A stretch of DNA of 64,000 nucleotides from Nocardia arthritidis (GTDB lineage Bacteria > Actinomycetota > Actinomycetes > Mycobacteriales > Mycobacteriaceae). The position numbers and the translations under genes are program-made. The notes under the pieces were generated by a model, which saw only the letters and a list, made by a program, of their open reading frames with translations, was not told the origin of the DNA and did not search any database. Within the stretch, counting starts at the first letter, position 1. Each line of letters begins with the position of its first letter. The DNA lies in contig NZ_CP046172.1 in NCBI RefSeq assembly GCF_011801145.1, forward strand, positions 558,001 through 622,000, given 5' to 3'. Shown here piece after piece: positions 7,834 to 19,240 of this stretch.

Positions 7834-9459
7834 ATGGGGCGCGAGTGGGACCTGACCGCGGACGTGGTCGTCGTCGGATTCGGTGCGGCGGGCGCCGCCG
7901 CGGCGCTGGAGGCGGCCGCCGCCGGTGCGCAGGTGCTCGCGCTGGACCGGTACGCGGGCGGCGGCGCGTCGACGCTGTCCGGCGGCGTCGTCTACGCGGG
8001 CGGCGGCACATCGATCCAGCGCGCGGCCGGTATCGACGACACGCCGGAGGCGATGCTCGCCTATCTGGAAAACGAAGTGGGGGACGTGGTTTCCCCGGAA
8101 ACACTACGGCGTTTCGTCGACGAAAGTCCGGCGATGATCGAATGGCTTGCCGGACATGGTGTTCCGTTCGAGGCGTCGCTGTGTCCGTACAAAACCTCCT
8201 ATCCGAACGACGACTACTACCTCTACTACTCGGGCAGCGAGGCATCCGGCATGGGCCGGGCCGCCGCGAAGCCCGCACCGCGCGGGCACCGCGCGAAAGG
8301 CCGGGGAACGTCGGGAAAACAGCTGTACGGACCGCTCGCCGCCGCCGCGTCCCGGATGGGTGTGCGCTTGGAAACCCTCACCAGGGCAACGCAATTGATC
8401 ACCGATGACAACGGAACGGTGATCGGCGTCGAATGCCGGACGTTGCGCGACGCGCCGGGCGGCGTGCGCGCCCGATACACCAGGATGGCCAAGCTATCCG
8501 CGAAACCCGGCATCTACTACCGCCCGCTGCGGCAGGCCATGGATCGTCAACTGGCACGGCTGGATCGCCGCTACGCCACCACGATTCGAGTGCACGCCCG
8601 CCGCGGCGTCGTGGTCAGCGCGGGCGGCTTCATGGCCAACCGCGGCATGGTCAGGGAGCACGGCCCGCAATATCGCGGCGGGCTGATACTCGGCACCAGC
8701 GGCGACGACGGCAGCGGCATCCGGATGGCCCAGCAGGTGGGCGCGGCCACCGACCGGATGGGCAATATCTCCGCGTGGCGGTTCATCCTGCCGCCCAGCG
8801 TGTTCACCGGCGCGCTGCTGGTGGACGCGGCGGGCGGCCGGGTGATCGACGAAACCAGGTACGGCGCGGCGGTGGGCCACAAGCTGATCAACGAGCACGG
8901 CGGAAAGGGTTGGGTACTCGCCGATTCCGAGTTGATGCGCACGGCAGCCGCGCAGATCCGCACCCAGTCGACCTGGTTCCAGCGGGCCCAGTTCGAGGCG
9001 ATGCGTCGCACCGCGGTGCGCGGTGCGACGTTGGAAGCCGTTGCCGCCAAGGCCGGAGTCGATCCGGCCGGGCTGCGTGCGACGGTCGCGGCGCACAACG
9101 ACGCCATCGAGGCGGGCGCACCCGACCCGGTCGGCAAACCCGCCGAATTCACCAAACCCGCACGCGTTGCGCCGTTCTGGCTGTTGGATGTCGGCATCAA
9201 ACCGAGCCTGACCAATCCCTGCGCGATGCTTACGCTGGGCGGCGTCGTCGTCGACGAGCGCACCGGCGCGGTGAAATCCGCTGCGGGTGCGGATATTCCA
9301 GGTCTGTACGCGGCGGGACGCACCGCCGTCGGGATCTGCTCGGACTCGTATGTGAGCGGGCTTTCGCTGGCCGACTGCATCTTTTCCGGACGCCGCGCGG
9401 GCAAGTCCGCGGCCGGAATCGAGCAGGTGCTCGATCAGACAATCGTGGAAGGGAATTAG
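7834..9459 (+). CDS. KstD-like FAD-dependent oxidoreductase
   Basis: This 541-residue flavoprotein of the fumarate reductase/KstD superfamily has the FAD loop VVVVGFGAAG near residues 11-20 and a second FAD segment ending GLYAAGRTAVG. It does not carry the YAGPG catalytic segment of true KstD; the equivalent region reads SYVSGLSLADC. It may act on a different 3-ketosteroid double bond or as a reductase. A ribosome site GGAG lies eight bases before the ATG; in-frame TTG codons upstream are rejected. It heads a unit with hsaE (two bases downstream), hsaG and hsaF, behind a KstR-type site, so a role in steroid catabolism is likely. The reaction is not established. Confidence 0.8.
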   Translation: MGREWDLTADVVVVGFGAAGAAAALEAAAAGAQVLALDRYAGGGASTLSGGVVYAGGGTSIQRAAGIDDTPEAMLAYLENEVGDVVSPETLRRFVDESPAMIEWLAGHGVPFEASLCPYKTSYPNDDYYLYYSGSEASGMGRAAAKPAPRGHRAKGRGTSGKQLYGPLAAAASRMGVRLETLTRATQLITDDNGTVIGVECRTLRDAPGGVRARYTRMAKLSAKPGIYYRPLRQAMDRQLARLDRRYATTIRVHARRGVVVSAGGFMANRGMVREHGPQYRGGLILGTSGDDGSGIRMAQQVGAATDRMGNISAWRFILPPSVFTGALLVDAAGGRVIDETRYGAAVGHKLINEHGGKGWVLADSELMRTAAAQIRTQSTWFQRAQFEAMRRTAVRGATLEAVAAKAGVDPAGLRATVAAHNDAIEAGAPDPVGKPAEFTKPARVAPFWLLDVGIKPSLTNPCAMLTLGGVVVDERTGAVKSAAGADIPGLYAAGRTAVGICSDSYVSGLSLADCIFSGRRAGKSAAGIEQVLDQTIVEGN

Positions 9460-9461
9460 CG

Positions 9462-10247
9462 TTGCTGTCCGACGCGGTACGCACCGAACTGGCCGATGAA
9501 CTCGCGCGCGCCGAGCGCGACCGGGTGCCCATCGATCCGCTCATCACCCGGTATCCGGATATCGACGTGGTCGATGCGTACGAGATCCAGCTGATCAATA
9601 TCCGGCGCAGGCTCGACGGCGGCGCGAAGGTGGTGGGGCACAAGGTCGGCCTGTCGTCGGAGGCCATGCAGCGGATGATGGGCGTCGACGAACCGGATTA
9701 CGGCCACCTGCTCGCGGAAATGGAAGTGCGCGAGGACATTCCGGTCGATGAGGGGCGTTACCTGTATCCGCGGGTGGAGGTGGAGGTCGGCTTCCTGCTC
9801 GGCGCCGACCTGCCCGGTGAGAACTGCACCGAGGCAGACGTATTGGCGGCGACCGTGGCCTACGCACCCGCCATCGAGCTGATCGATTCGCGGATCAAGG
9901 ACTGGAACATCCGGCTGTGCGACACCATTTCCGATAACGCGTCATCGGCCGGATTCGTGCTCGGCGCCGGGCGGGTCGCGCCGAAGGATATCGACATCAA
10001 GGGCATCGACGCGGTGCTCACCCGCAACGGCGCGGTGGTCGCCGAGGGCCGCAGCGATGCCGTGCTCGGTGATCCGGTGATCGCCGTGGCCTGGTTGGCC
10101 CGCAAGGTCGCCAGTTTCGGGGTGCGGTTGCGCGCGGGCGATGTGGTGCTGCCCGGTTCGTGCACCCGCGCCATCGACGCGCGCCCCGGCGATCAATTCC
10201 ACGCCGAGTTCGCCGGACTCGGCTCCGTCCGTTTGCAATTCAGCTGA
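9462..10247 (+). CDS. hsaE: 2-hydroxyhexa-2,4-dienoate hydratase HsaE
   Basis: This 261-residue hydratase hydrates 2-hydroxyhexa-2,4-dienoate released by HsaD to 4-hydroxy-2-oxohexanoate. The FAH/MhpD-like signatures are present, including [12 protein letters not shown] and the [15 protein letters not shown] segment with its metal-binding acidic residues. The start is a TTG, supported by the ribosome site GGAAGGGA ending seven bases upstream and by a length equal to the mycobacterial enzyme. It is the second gene of the KstR-controlled unit and is followed by hsaG, whose ribosome site overlaps the hsaE stop. Confidence 0.93.
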   Translation: MLSDAVRTELADELARAERDRVPIDPLITRYPDIDVVDAYEIQLINIRRRLDGGAKVVGHKVGLSSEAMQRMMGVDEPDYGHLLAEMEVREDIPVDEGRYLYPRVEVEVGFLLGADLPGENCTEADVLAATVAYAPAIELIDSRIKDWNIRLCDTISDNASSAGFVLGAGRVAPKDIDIKGIDAVLTRNGAVVAEGRSDAVLGDPVIAVAWLARKVASFGVRLRAGDVVLPGSCTRAIDARPGDQFHAEFAGLGSVRLQFS

Positions 10248-10258
10248 GGAGACTTCAC

Positions 10259-11163
10259 GTGAATAGGAAGGTAGCCGCCGCGATCGTCGGATCCGGCAAT
10301 ATCAGCACCGACCTGCTGTACAAACTGTTGCGCTCGGATTCGGTCGAGCCGCGCTGGATGATCGGCATCGACCCCGATTCGGAGGGGCTGAAGCGGGCGC
10401 GCGGGCTCCGGTTGGAAACCTCGCACGAGGGCGTCGACTGGCTGCTGGCCCGAACCGAACTGCCGGAACTGATTTTCGAGGCCACCTCGGCGTATGTGCA
10501 TCGCGCCGCCGCGCCCAGGTACGCCGAGGCCGGTATCCGCGCCGTGGATCTCACCCCGGCGGCGGTGGGTCCGGCGGTGGTGCCGCCGGTGAACCTGGAC
10601 GCGAATATCGATGCGCCCAACGTCAATATGATCACCTGCGGCGGACAGGCCACCATACCCATCGTCGCGGCGGTTTCGCGGGTGGTGCCGGTGGCGTACG
10701 CCGAAATCGTCGCCTCGGTGTCCTCGGTATCGGCCGGGCCGGGAACCCGCGCCAATATCGACGAATTCACCAAGACCACCAGCCGCGGCGTCGAGACCAT
10801 CGGCGGTGCGGCGCGCGGTAAGGCCATCATCATCCTGAACCCGGCCGAACCGCCGATGATCATGCGCGACACCATCTTCTGCGCCATACCGGAGGATGTG
10901 GATACCGATGCGATCGCCGAATCGATCCACCGTATGGTCGGCGACATCCAGCACTACGTACCCGGCTACCGGCTGCTCAACGAGCCGCAATTCGATCCGC
11001 CGTCGGTGATATCCGGTGGTATGGCGAAGGTTTCGGTATTCGTCGAGGTGGAGGGCGCGGGCGATTTCCTGCCCCGTACGCGGGCAATCTCGACATCATG
11101 ACCGCGGCGGCCACCAGGGTCGGCGAGGTCATCGCTCAGCAGATCGTCGCGGCCCGGGTGTAA
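10259..11163 (+). pseudogene. hsaG: hsaG, acylating acetaldehyde/propanal dehydrogenase, frameshifted near the 3' end
   Basis: The gene encodes the CoA-acylating aldehyde dehydrogenase that converts propanal from HsaF to propionyl-CoA. Residues 1-272 read normally (NAD-binding IVGSGNIS, the catalytic Cys in [13 protein letters not shown]). At a run of four C (11072-11075), one base appears to be missing. The frame then reads RTRAISTS and stops at 11101. Adding one base restores the family C-terminus [19 protein letters not shown] and an end at 11163, giving 301 residues. The GTG start is set by a ribosome site overlapping the hsaE stop. A sequencing error in a homopolymer and a true mutation both fit; loss of an essential pathway tail in an otherwise intact locus favours error, or tolerance of the altered tail. 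Confidence 0.85.
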
Positions 11164-11175
11164 AGGAGCCAAATC

Positions 11176-12213
11176 ATGCCTTATTCCGCAGAACTCGATA
11201 TCCGCGTCACCGACACCTCGCTGCGCGACGGTTCGCATCACAAGCGCCATCAGTTCACCGCCGCCGAGGTGCGCGATATCGTCACCGCGCTCGACGGCGC
11301 CGGTGTCCCGGTCATCGAGGTCACCCACGGTGACGGGCTCGGTGGCTCGTCGTTCAACTACGGGTTCTCGAAAACGCCTGAGCAGGAACTCATCACGATC
11401 GCCGCCGAAACCTCGAAGCAGGCCAGGATCGCGGTGCTCATGCTGCCCGGCGTCGGAGTGAAGGAAGACATCAAGATCTCGCGCGACAACGGCGCGTCGA
11501 TCTGCCGTATCGCCACCCACTGCACCGAGGCCGATGTCTCCATCCAGCACTTCGGTTTGGCACGCGAACTGGGTTTGGAGACAGTTGGTTTCCTGATGAT
11601 GTCGCATTCGCAGCCGCCGGAGGTGCTGGCGAAGCAGGCCAGGATCATGGCGGATGCCGGCTGCCAGTGCGTATACGTCGTAGATTCGGCGGGAGCGCTG
11701 GTGCTGGAGCAGGTTTCGGATCGCGTCGCCGCGATCGTCGCCGAACTCGGCGGCGACGCGCAGGTCGGATTCCACGGCCACGAGAACCTCGATCTCGCGG
11801 TGGCCAATTCCATCTATGCGATTCGCGCGGGTGCGACCCAGATCGACGGCAGCACACGGCGTTTCGGCGCGGGGGCGGGCAATACGCCGGTGGAGGCGCT
11901 CGTCGGCGTATGCGACAAGCTCGGCATCAAGACCGGTATCGACTTCTTCGCCATCGCCGATGCCGCCGAAGACGTTGTCCGCCCGGCCATGCCGCAGGAA
12001 TGCCTGCTCGACCGCCAGTCGCTGATGATGGGTTACGCGGGCGTCTACTCCAGCTTCCTCAAACACGCCGAGCGCCAGGCCGAACGCTACGGCGTCTCCG
12101 CCGCCGAACTGCTCGTCCGCGCGGGCCAACGCAAACTCGTTGGCGGCCAGGAGGATCAGCTCATCGATATCGCCTTGGAACTCCAGCGCGAACAACACAC
12201 CGTCACCGCATAA
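11176..12213 (+). CDS. hsaF: 4-hydroxy-2-oxohexanoate aldolase HsaF
   Basis: This 345-residue DRE-TIM metallo-aldolase cleaves 4-hydroxy-2-oxohexanoate to pyruvate and propanal and passes the aldehyde to HsaG through a channel. The catalytic start [18 protein letters not shown] holds the metal Asp and the family Arg; [13 protein letters not shown] carries the two metal-binding histidines. A strong ribosome site (AAAGGAG) precedes the ATG and overlaps the restored hsaG stop. It closes the plus-strand unit and is followed by a hairpin. If hsaG is truly truncated, HsaF would lose part of its complex partner. Confidence 0.94.
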   Translation: MPYSAELDIRVTDTSLRDGSHHKRHQFTAAEVRDIVTALDGAGVPVIEVTHGDGLGGSSFNYGFSKTPEQELITIAAETSKQARIAVLMLPGVGVKEDIKISRDNGASICRIATHCTEADVSIQHFGLARELGLETVGFLMMSHSQPPEVLAKQARIMADAGCQCVYVVDSAGALVLEQVSDRVAAIVAELGGDAQVGFHGHENLDLAVANSIYAIRAGATQIDGSTRRFGAGAGNTPVEALVGVCDKLGIKTGIDFFAIADAAEDVVRPAMPQECLLDRQSLMMGYAGVYSSFLKHAERQAERYGVSAAELLVRAGQRKLVGGQEDQLIDIALELQREQHTVTA

Positions 12214-12222
12214 TCCGAAACA

Positions 12223-12258
12223 GCCGGTTGCCGCGGCCCACCTACCGCGCCAACCGGC
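12223..12258. terminator. Bidirectional hairpin between hsaF and hsaB
   Basis: An 8-bp stem (GCCGGTTG / CAACCGGC) is extended by five more pairs after one mismatch, with an eight-base loop. It lies nine bases after hsaF and faces the convergent hsaB end. No U-tract is present. Confidence 0.65.
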
Positions 12259-12312
12259 CAATTACGTATTCGAGGCAACAACCCCTCCGGCGTTGTCCCG
12301 AAACAGGTCCGC

Positions 12313-12888
12313 CTACAACCAGGTGTCGAGGGTGGTTGTGGTGAGGAAGTGTTCGAGGTCGGCGCGCCAGGGGGCCGGGACGGTCTTGTCCGGTTCGATG
12401 GCGGTGTATTGGCCGCGGTAGAAGAGGAGGGGGCGGCCGGTGGCGGTGGCTTCGGTGAGGGAACGGACGCGGCCGATGACGATGTGGTGGTCGCCGCCGT
12501 CGACGACACTGGCCACCTCGCATTCGATGGCGGCCAGTGTTTCGTCCAACACCGGAAGATCCAGTTCCGAGGTGCGCCAGGTGATTCCGGCGAATTTATC
12601 GGGCTCGCGCGAGCCGAAGCGGGCGCACAGCTCGCGCTGCTCCTCGGCCAGCACGTTGACGCAGAAGCGCCCGGACAGCTCGATGGCGGCCCACGAACGC
12701 GAGGTCTTGGTGGGGCAGAACAGGACCAGTGGTGGATCGAGGGATAGCGCGGCGAACGACTGACACGCGAACCCGACCGGTGCGCCCGCCTCGTCGAAGG
12801 TGGTGATCACCGTGATGCCGGTGCAGAACTGTCCGAGCACATTCCGGAAGACTCGCGGATCGATCTCCGGAAACTGTTCCGCTGTCAT
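12313..12888 (-). CDS. hsaB: Flavin reductase component HsaB
   Basis: This 191-residue flavin reductase supplies reduced FMN to the HsaA hydroxylase that converts 3-HSA to the catechol 3,4-DHSA. The fold signatures of this short-chain reductase family are present: GITVITTFDE, GFACQSFAALSLDPPLVLFCP and the C-terminal HHIVIGRV. Length agrees with the mycobacterial protein (about 187). It is the last gene of hsaA-hsaD-hsaC-hsaB, starting 20 bases after hsaC. The end faces hsaF across a hairpin. Confidence 0.93.
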   Translation of the reverse strand: MTAEQFPEIDPRVFRNVLGQFCTGITVITTFDEAGAPVGFACQSFAALSLDPPLVLFCPTKTSRSWAAIELSGRFCVNVLAEEQRELCARFGSREPDKFAGITWRTSELDLPVLDETLAAIECEVASVVDGGDHHIVIGRVRSLTEATATGRPLLFYRGQYTAIEPDKTVPAPWRADLEHFLTTTTLDTWL

Positions 12889-12907
12889 GGTTTCGCCGCC
12901 CCGCCCG

Positions 12908-15967
<3,060 letters not shown>

Positions 15968-16024
15968 TTCCGGACCTGCTCCTGCCTGGTCGATTGATAA
16001 CCGGTACTCATTTGCATCTGAGAC

Positions 16025-16038
16025 TAGAACAGGTTCTT
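16025..16038. promoter_or_regulatory. KstR operator upstream of hsaA
   Basis: TAGAACAGGTTCTT matches the KstR motif except for its last base and is the likely control site of hsaA-hsaD-hsaC-hsaB. It is about 90 bases from the separate site that precedes kshA. Confidence 0.82.
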
Positions 16039-16127
16039 ATTCCTGTCGAGAACCGGCCGACGGCAGGGGCATTAAAAGGATCTTCCCATGATGTGCCGCT
16101 GATCGCTGGCATGAAACCCGACATTTT

Positions 16128-16141
16128 TGTAACGTGTTCTA
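16128..16141. promoter_or_regulatory. KstR operator upstream of kshA
   Basis: TGTAACGTGTTCTA fits TnnAACnnGTTnnA without mismatch and ends 23 bases before the kshA start codon. Two separate sites in this divergent region suggest independent control of hsaA and kshA. Confidence 0.82.
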
Positions 16142-16164
16142 GTACAGATGAGGAGGGATTAGCG

Positions 16165-17361
16165 ATGTCGGTTACCCCCAAGGGGAGCGGTGCGAGGATC
16201 CGCGAGCTGGACGTCGGCAGCGCGCCGACCCGCTACGCGCGGGGCTGGCACTGCATCGGGTTGGCCAAGTCGTTCCGCGACGGCAAGCCGCACTCCGTGC
16301 ACGCGTTCGGCACCAAGCTGGTGGTTTGGGCGGACAGCAGCGGCGAGCTGAAGGTGCTCGACGCCTACTGCAGGCATATGGGCGGCGACCTCAGCATGGG
16401 TGAGATCAAGGGCGACGACATCGCCTGCCCGTTCCACGACTGGCGCTGGGGCGGCAACGGCAAATGCTCGTCGATTCCGTACGCCCGCCGGGTTCCGCCG
16501 CTGGCGCGCACCAGATCCTGGCTGGCCATGGAGCGCAACGGTCAGCTGTTCGTCTGGCACGACCACGAGGGCAATCCGCCCGCACCCGAGGTCACCATCC
16601 CCTACGTCGAGGGCGCGTACCAGGACGACGACGGCACGAACTTCGAGACCATGCGCGACGGCTGGACCGAATGGACCTGGAACTCGATATTGATCGAGGG
16701 CGCCAACTGCCGCGAAATCATCGACAACATGGTCGATATGGCCCACTTCTTCTACATTCACTTCGCGTTCCCGACCTACTTCAAGAACGTGTTCGAGGGC
16801 CATATCGCGACACAGTTCCTGGAGACCAAGGGGCGTCCCGATATCGGTATGGCGGCCAAGTACGGCGGCGATACCACGCTGAAATCGGTCGCGTCCTATT
16901 TCGGGCCGTCCTACATGATCAACCCGATGACCAACATCTACAGCGGGTACGAGATCAAGACGGTTCTGATCAACTGCCACTACCCGGTGACGCAGGATTC
17001 CTTTGTGCTGCAATGGGGTTTGACCGCGGAGAAGCCGAAGGGCATCGGTGACGAGGCGGCGACCAAGATGGCCGCGAAGCTCACCGACGGCATCAGCGTC
17101 GGCTTTCTGCAGGACGTGGAGATCTGGAAGCACAAGTCCAAGGTGGACAACCCGCTGCTCTGCGACGAGGACGGCCCGGTGTACCAGCTGCGGCGCTGGT
17201 ACGACCAGTTCTACGTGGACGCGGCCGATGTCACCGAGAAGATGACCCAGCGCTTCGAATTCGAGGTGGACACCGCCAAGGCCAACGAGGCGTGGGAGCA
17301 GGAGGTCGCGGAGAACCTGCGGCGCAAGCGGGAGGCCGACGCGAAGACGGCGGACGTCTGA
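16165..17361 (+). CDS. kshA: 3-ketosteroid 9-alpha-hydroxylase oxygenase KshA
   Basis: This 398-residue Rieske oxygenase hydroxylates carbon 9 of AD, ADD or their CoA thioesters; with KstD this opens ring B. Rieske ligands are Cys69, His71, Cys88 and His91. The mononuclear iron ligands are His194, His199 and Asp317, with bridging Asp191 in NMVDMAHFFYIHF. All are offset by a constant value from the mycobacterial enzyme. A GGAGG ribosome site precedes the ATG. The reductase KshB is not encoded in the window. The stop overlaps the next gene in TGATG, indicating coupling. Confidence 0.96.
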   Translation: MSVTPKGSGARIRELDVGSAPTRYARGWHCIGLAKSFRDGKPHSVHAFGTKLVVWADSSGELKVLDAYCRHMGGDLSMGEIKGDDIACPFHDWRWGGNGKCSSIPYARRVPPLARTRSWLAMERNGQLFVWHDHEGNPPAPEVTIPYVEGAYQDDDGTNFETMRDGWTEWTWNSILIEGANCREIIDNMVDMAHFFYIHFAFPTYFKNVFEGHIATQFLETKGRPDIGMAAKYGGDTTLKSVASYFGPSYMINPMTNIYSGYEIKTVLINCHYPVTQDSFVLQWGLTAEKPKGIGDEAATKMAAKLTDGISVGFLQDVEIWKHKSKVDNPLLCDEDGPVYQLRRWYDQFYVDAADVTEKMTQRFEFEVDTAKANEAWEQEVAENLRRKREADAKTADV

Positions 17362-17678
17362 TGGTGACCTGGGCGAAAGCACCCGACTTCGCCGACCAGC
17401 CGGCGCGGCGGGCCGAAGTGCGCGCCCAGACCGTGCTGGACCAGCAACGCTATCTGGACGATGGCATGACACCGCTGCGGTGCCAGTCCTGCCAGATCCG
17501 AGTTCTGGTGCGCAAGAACAGTTCTCGGCACACCTCGCTGCAGTGGACGGAACCGCCCGGGAACCGCTGCCCGGTATTCGCCGAAATCAGCGGGCCCGGG
17601 AAGCCGGTATCGTGTCCGCAACTGCAGCGCACCATCGAATGGGCCGTCCGCGAGGGGCTGCTGGAGGTTCCTGAATAA
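17361..17678 (+). CDS. Small Cys-rich protein downstream of kshA (Rv3527-like)
   Basis: This 105-residue protein corresponds in position to Rv3527, which follows kshA in M. tuberculosis. It has a CQSC pair, a further RCPVF and SCPQL, and a central VLVRKNSSRHTSLQW stretch. The cysteines may bind a metal or iron-sulfur centre, but this is inference. Its start overlaps the kshA stop by one base, so it is translationally coupled to the oxygenase. A role as KshA accessory protein is plausible and unproven. Confidence 0.75.
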   Translation: MVTWAKAPDFADQPARRAEVRAQTVLDQQRYLDDGMTPLRCQSCQIRVLVRKNSSRHTSLQWTEPPGNRCPVFAEISGPGKPVSCPQLQRTIEWAVREGLLEVPE

Positions 17679-17693
17679 CGCTGTGCCGCAGTG

Positions 17694-18104
17694 TTATTCG
17701 AGGGTGAAGTCGGCGAAATCGAATCCCGGCGAGACGATGCAGCTCACCAGCGCGTACTCGTCACCGACCGGACGGGCGGCCTGCCGGGCGCCGCCCGGCA
17801 CCACCGCCTGCGGCACCTGTCCGGCCGCCACGTCCGGTCCGAGCACGATTTCGTCGCCCTCGATATTCAGCAGCAGCGGCCCGCCGTCATGCCACAGCCA
17901 CAGCTCGTCCGAACGCACGGTATGCGGTGCGGAACTCTCACCCGGCATGAGCAGAAAGTAGATCGCGGTCGCGCTGGCCCGCGCCCCCGAATACCCCTTC
18001 GGCTCGAATTCCACAGCGCTACGCCACGTTTCCCGAAACCATCCCCCCTCGGGATGCGGCGTCAAATCCAGGGCGGCGGCCAACGGCGGTCGACTATCGG
18101 TCAT
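17694..18104 (-). CDS. Cupin (DUF985) protein
   Basis: This 136-residue protein of the cupin_5/DUF985 family has the N-terminal motif LTPHPEGGWFRETW and the core IYFLLMPGESSAPHTVRSDELW followed by LWHDGGPLLL. Cupins of this class are sugar-isomerase-like or unknown. The ATG just before DSRPPLAAALDL was selected; longer readings lack cupin character. It is convergent with the kshA unit and marks the start of an accessory island. The function is not known. Confidence 0.85.
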   Translation of the reverse strand: MTDSRPPLAAALDLTPHPEGGWFRETWRSAVEFEPKGYSGARASATAIYFLLMPGESSAPHTVRSDELWLWHDGGPLLLNIEGDEIVLGPDVAAGQVPQAVVPGGARQAARPVGDEYALVSCIVSPGFDFADFTLE

Positions 18105-18163
18105 GCATCGACCGTATCGGCTCCACTCCATCCGCGCTGGCCGTCGAGATCGGAGTATGTCGA

Positions 18164-18433
18164 TCAATCGTCGTAGTGGTATCGGCACGACACTATGTGC
18201 ACGGTGTCGTCGGAACAGCGGTACACAAGTCGGTGTTCCTCGGTGATCCGACGCGACCACCACCCGGAAAGGTTGTTGCGCAACGCTTCTGGCTTACCGA
18301 TGCCTTCGGCGTTGCCGTTGCGGCAGATGTCCTCGATGAGCCGGTTCACCTTCTTCAGGATCGCGCGGTCGACAACCTGCCAATGCCGGTAGTCTTCCCA
18401 GGCGCTGGGATCGAACGCGATTTTCCGGCTCAC
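18164..18433 (-). CDS. yoeB: YoeB-family mRNA interferase toxin
   Basis: This 89-residue RelE/YoeB-type toxin cleaves mRNA on the ribosome. Catalytic positions Glu49, Arg68 and His86 are present, each exactly three residues after the E. coli positions, and the protein ends with the family CRYHYD tail. Its start overlaps the antitoxin stop by four bases, the standard antitoxin-first order. The ORF looks intact and should be active. Confidence 0.93.
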   Translation of the reverse strand: MSRKIAFDPSAWEDYRHWQVVDRAILKKVNRLIEDICRNGNAEGIGKPEALRNNLSGWWSRRITEEHRLVYRCSDDTVHIVSCRYHYDD

Positions 18434-18705
18434 GCATCATCCTTGCTCTCCACGTCGATGAGGTCGTGGTACTCGACCGCACCGGACTCGGCGCGCTCGA
18501 TCGCCTCGAGCAGGCGTCGCGCGTTCTTGCGGCTCGACAGCAGATAGTTGGTTTCTTTCATCGCCGACCACTCACGCAGGCTGATCACCACGGCCGGTTC
18601 CTTACCGCCGCTGCGGGTGATGACGACTTCTTCGTTGTCCTCTGTGGCTGCGTCGAGAACTGCGGCGAAGTTGGCCCTTGCCTCGGTGGCGTGCATGGCT
18701 CGCAT
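18430..18705 (-). CDS. yefM: YefM/Phd-family antitoxin
   Basis: This 91-residue Phd/YefM antitoxin has the N-terminal DNA-binding fold (HATEARANFAAVLDAATED, VVITRSGGKEPAVVI, SLREWSAMKET) and a toxin-binding C-terminal tail (about residues 55-91). The first ATG is supported by an AGGAAG ribosome site six bases upstream. An inverted repeat just upstream is the likely self-operator. A degraded copy of the C-terminal half lies about 600 bases upstream on the same strand, evidence of an older duplication. Confidence 0.92.
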   Translation of the reverse strand: MRAMHATEARANFAAVLDAATEDNEEVVITRSGGKEPAVVISLREWSAMKETNYLLSSRKNARRLLEAIERAESGAVEYHDLIDVESKDDA

Positions 18706-18712
18706 GGCTGCT

Positions 18713-18733
18713 TCCTATTCCTGGAGAATAGGA
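18713..18733. promoter_or_regulatory. Inverted repeat upstream of yefM
   Basis: TCCTATTC and GAATAGGA form a perfect 8-base dyad with a five-base spacer, ending seven bases from the yefM start. The AT-rich bases that follow (18741-18770) stand out in this GC-rich context and may hold the promoter. Binding by the YefM-YoeB complex is inferred. Confidence 0.65.
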
Positions 18734-18754
18734 CCAGTCTACATGATTATGTAC

Positions 18755-18958
18755 TTAATTAGGTACAGATAAGCAGACTGGGAGGGAACTGCCATGCGGA
18801 TCGCCTGACCGGCGAACTCGCCGTGCTGTATTTCGGCCAGCTCCACCAGCCGGCCGCCCGAATGTCGCGAAGTACGGAATGATTTCGTCGTAGTCGGCGG
18901 CGGCGTGGTCGTATACGGCGGCGATCTCGGCCGTCCGCCCGGCATTCGTATCAGTCAC
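18755..18958 (-). pseudogene. Remnant of a SAM-dependent methyltransferase
   Basis: The minus strand encodes, from a GTG, a typical methyltransferase N-terminus (GRTAEIAAVYDHAAADYDEI, then IPYFATFG). It continues in another frame as GRLVELAEIQHGEFAGQAIR and then ends in AT-rich DNA before yefM. The switch between frames near 18860 and the missing SAM-binding loop show a frameshifted fragment. The last part also holds a 30-base stretch nearly identical to part of the metallo-beta-lactamase gene 2 kb away. Family assignment rests on the N-terminal pattern only. Confidence 0.6.
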
Positions 18959-19053
18959 GTTCGGAGCGTGACGACTCGCTCTGGCACCGCACTTGCATCG
19001 CACTGTCGAGGGGCGGCCGTCGATTCCGGCTGTACCCGATCGGTGTAGCTCAT

Positions 19054-19180
19054 GAGCTCGTGGTACTCGACCTCATCGGCCTCGGCACGTTCAATGGCCT
19101 CGAGCAGGCGGCGTCCGTTCTTGCGGCTCGACAGTAGATAATTTGTTTTCTTTCATCGCCGACCATTCGCGCGAGCTGAT
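19054..19180 (-). pseudogene. Degenerate yefM antitoxin fragment
   Basis: This minus-strand stretch closely matches the central and C-terminal part of the intact yefM at 18452-18590. It keeps the SREWSAMKE core and the arginine-rich LLSSRKN, RRLLEAIERAE segment. One extra base at about 19141-19155 breaks the frame, and the N-terminal third is missing. No toxin gene follows it. It is a relic of a duplicated or replaced toxin-antitoxin copy. Confidence 0.75.
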
Positions 19181-19240
19181 CGCGGCGGCGCAACGCCGGC
19201 GACAGCGCCGGGGGCGGATTGTGACGGTAGAACTGGTTGG

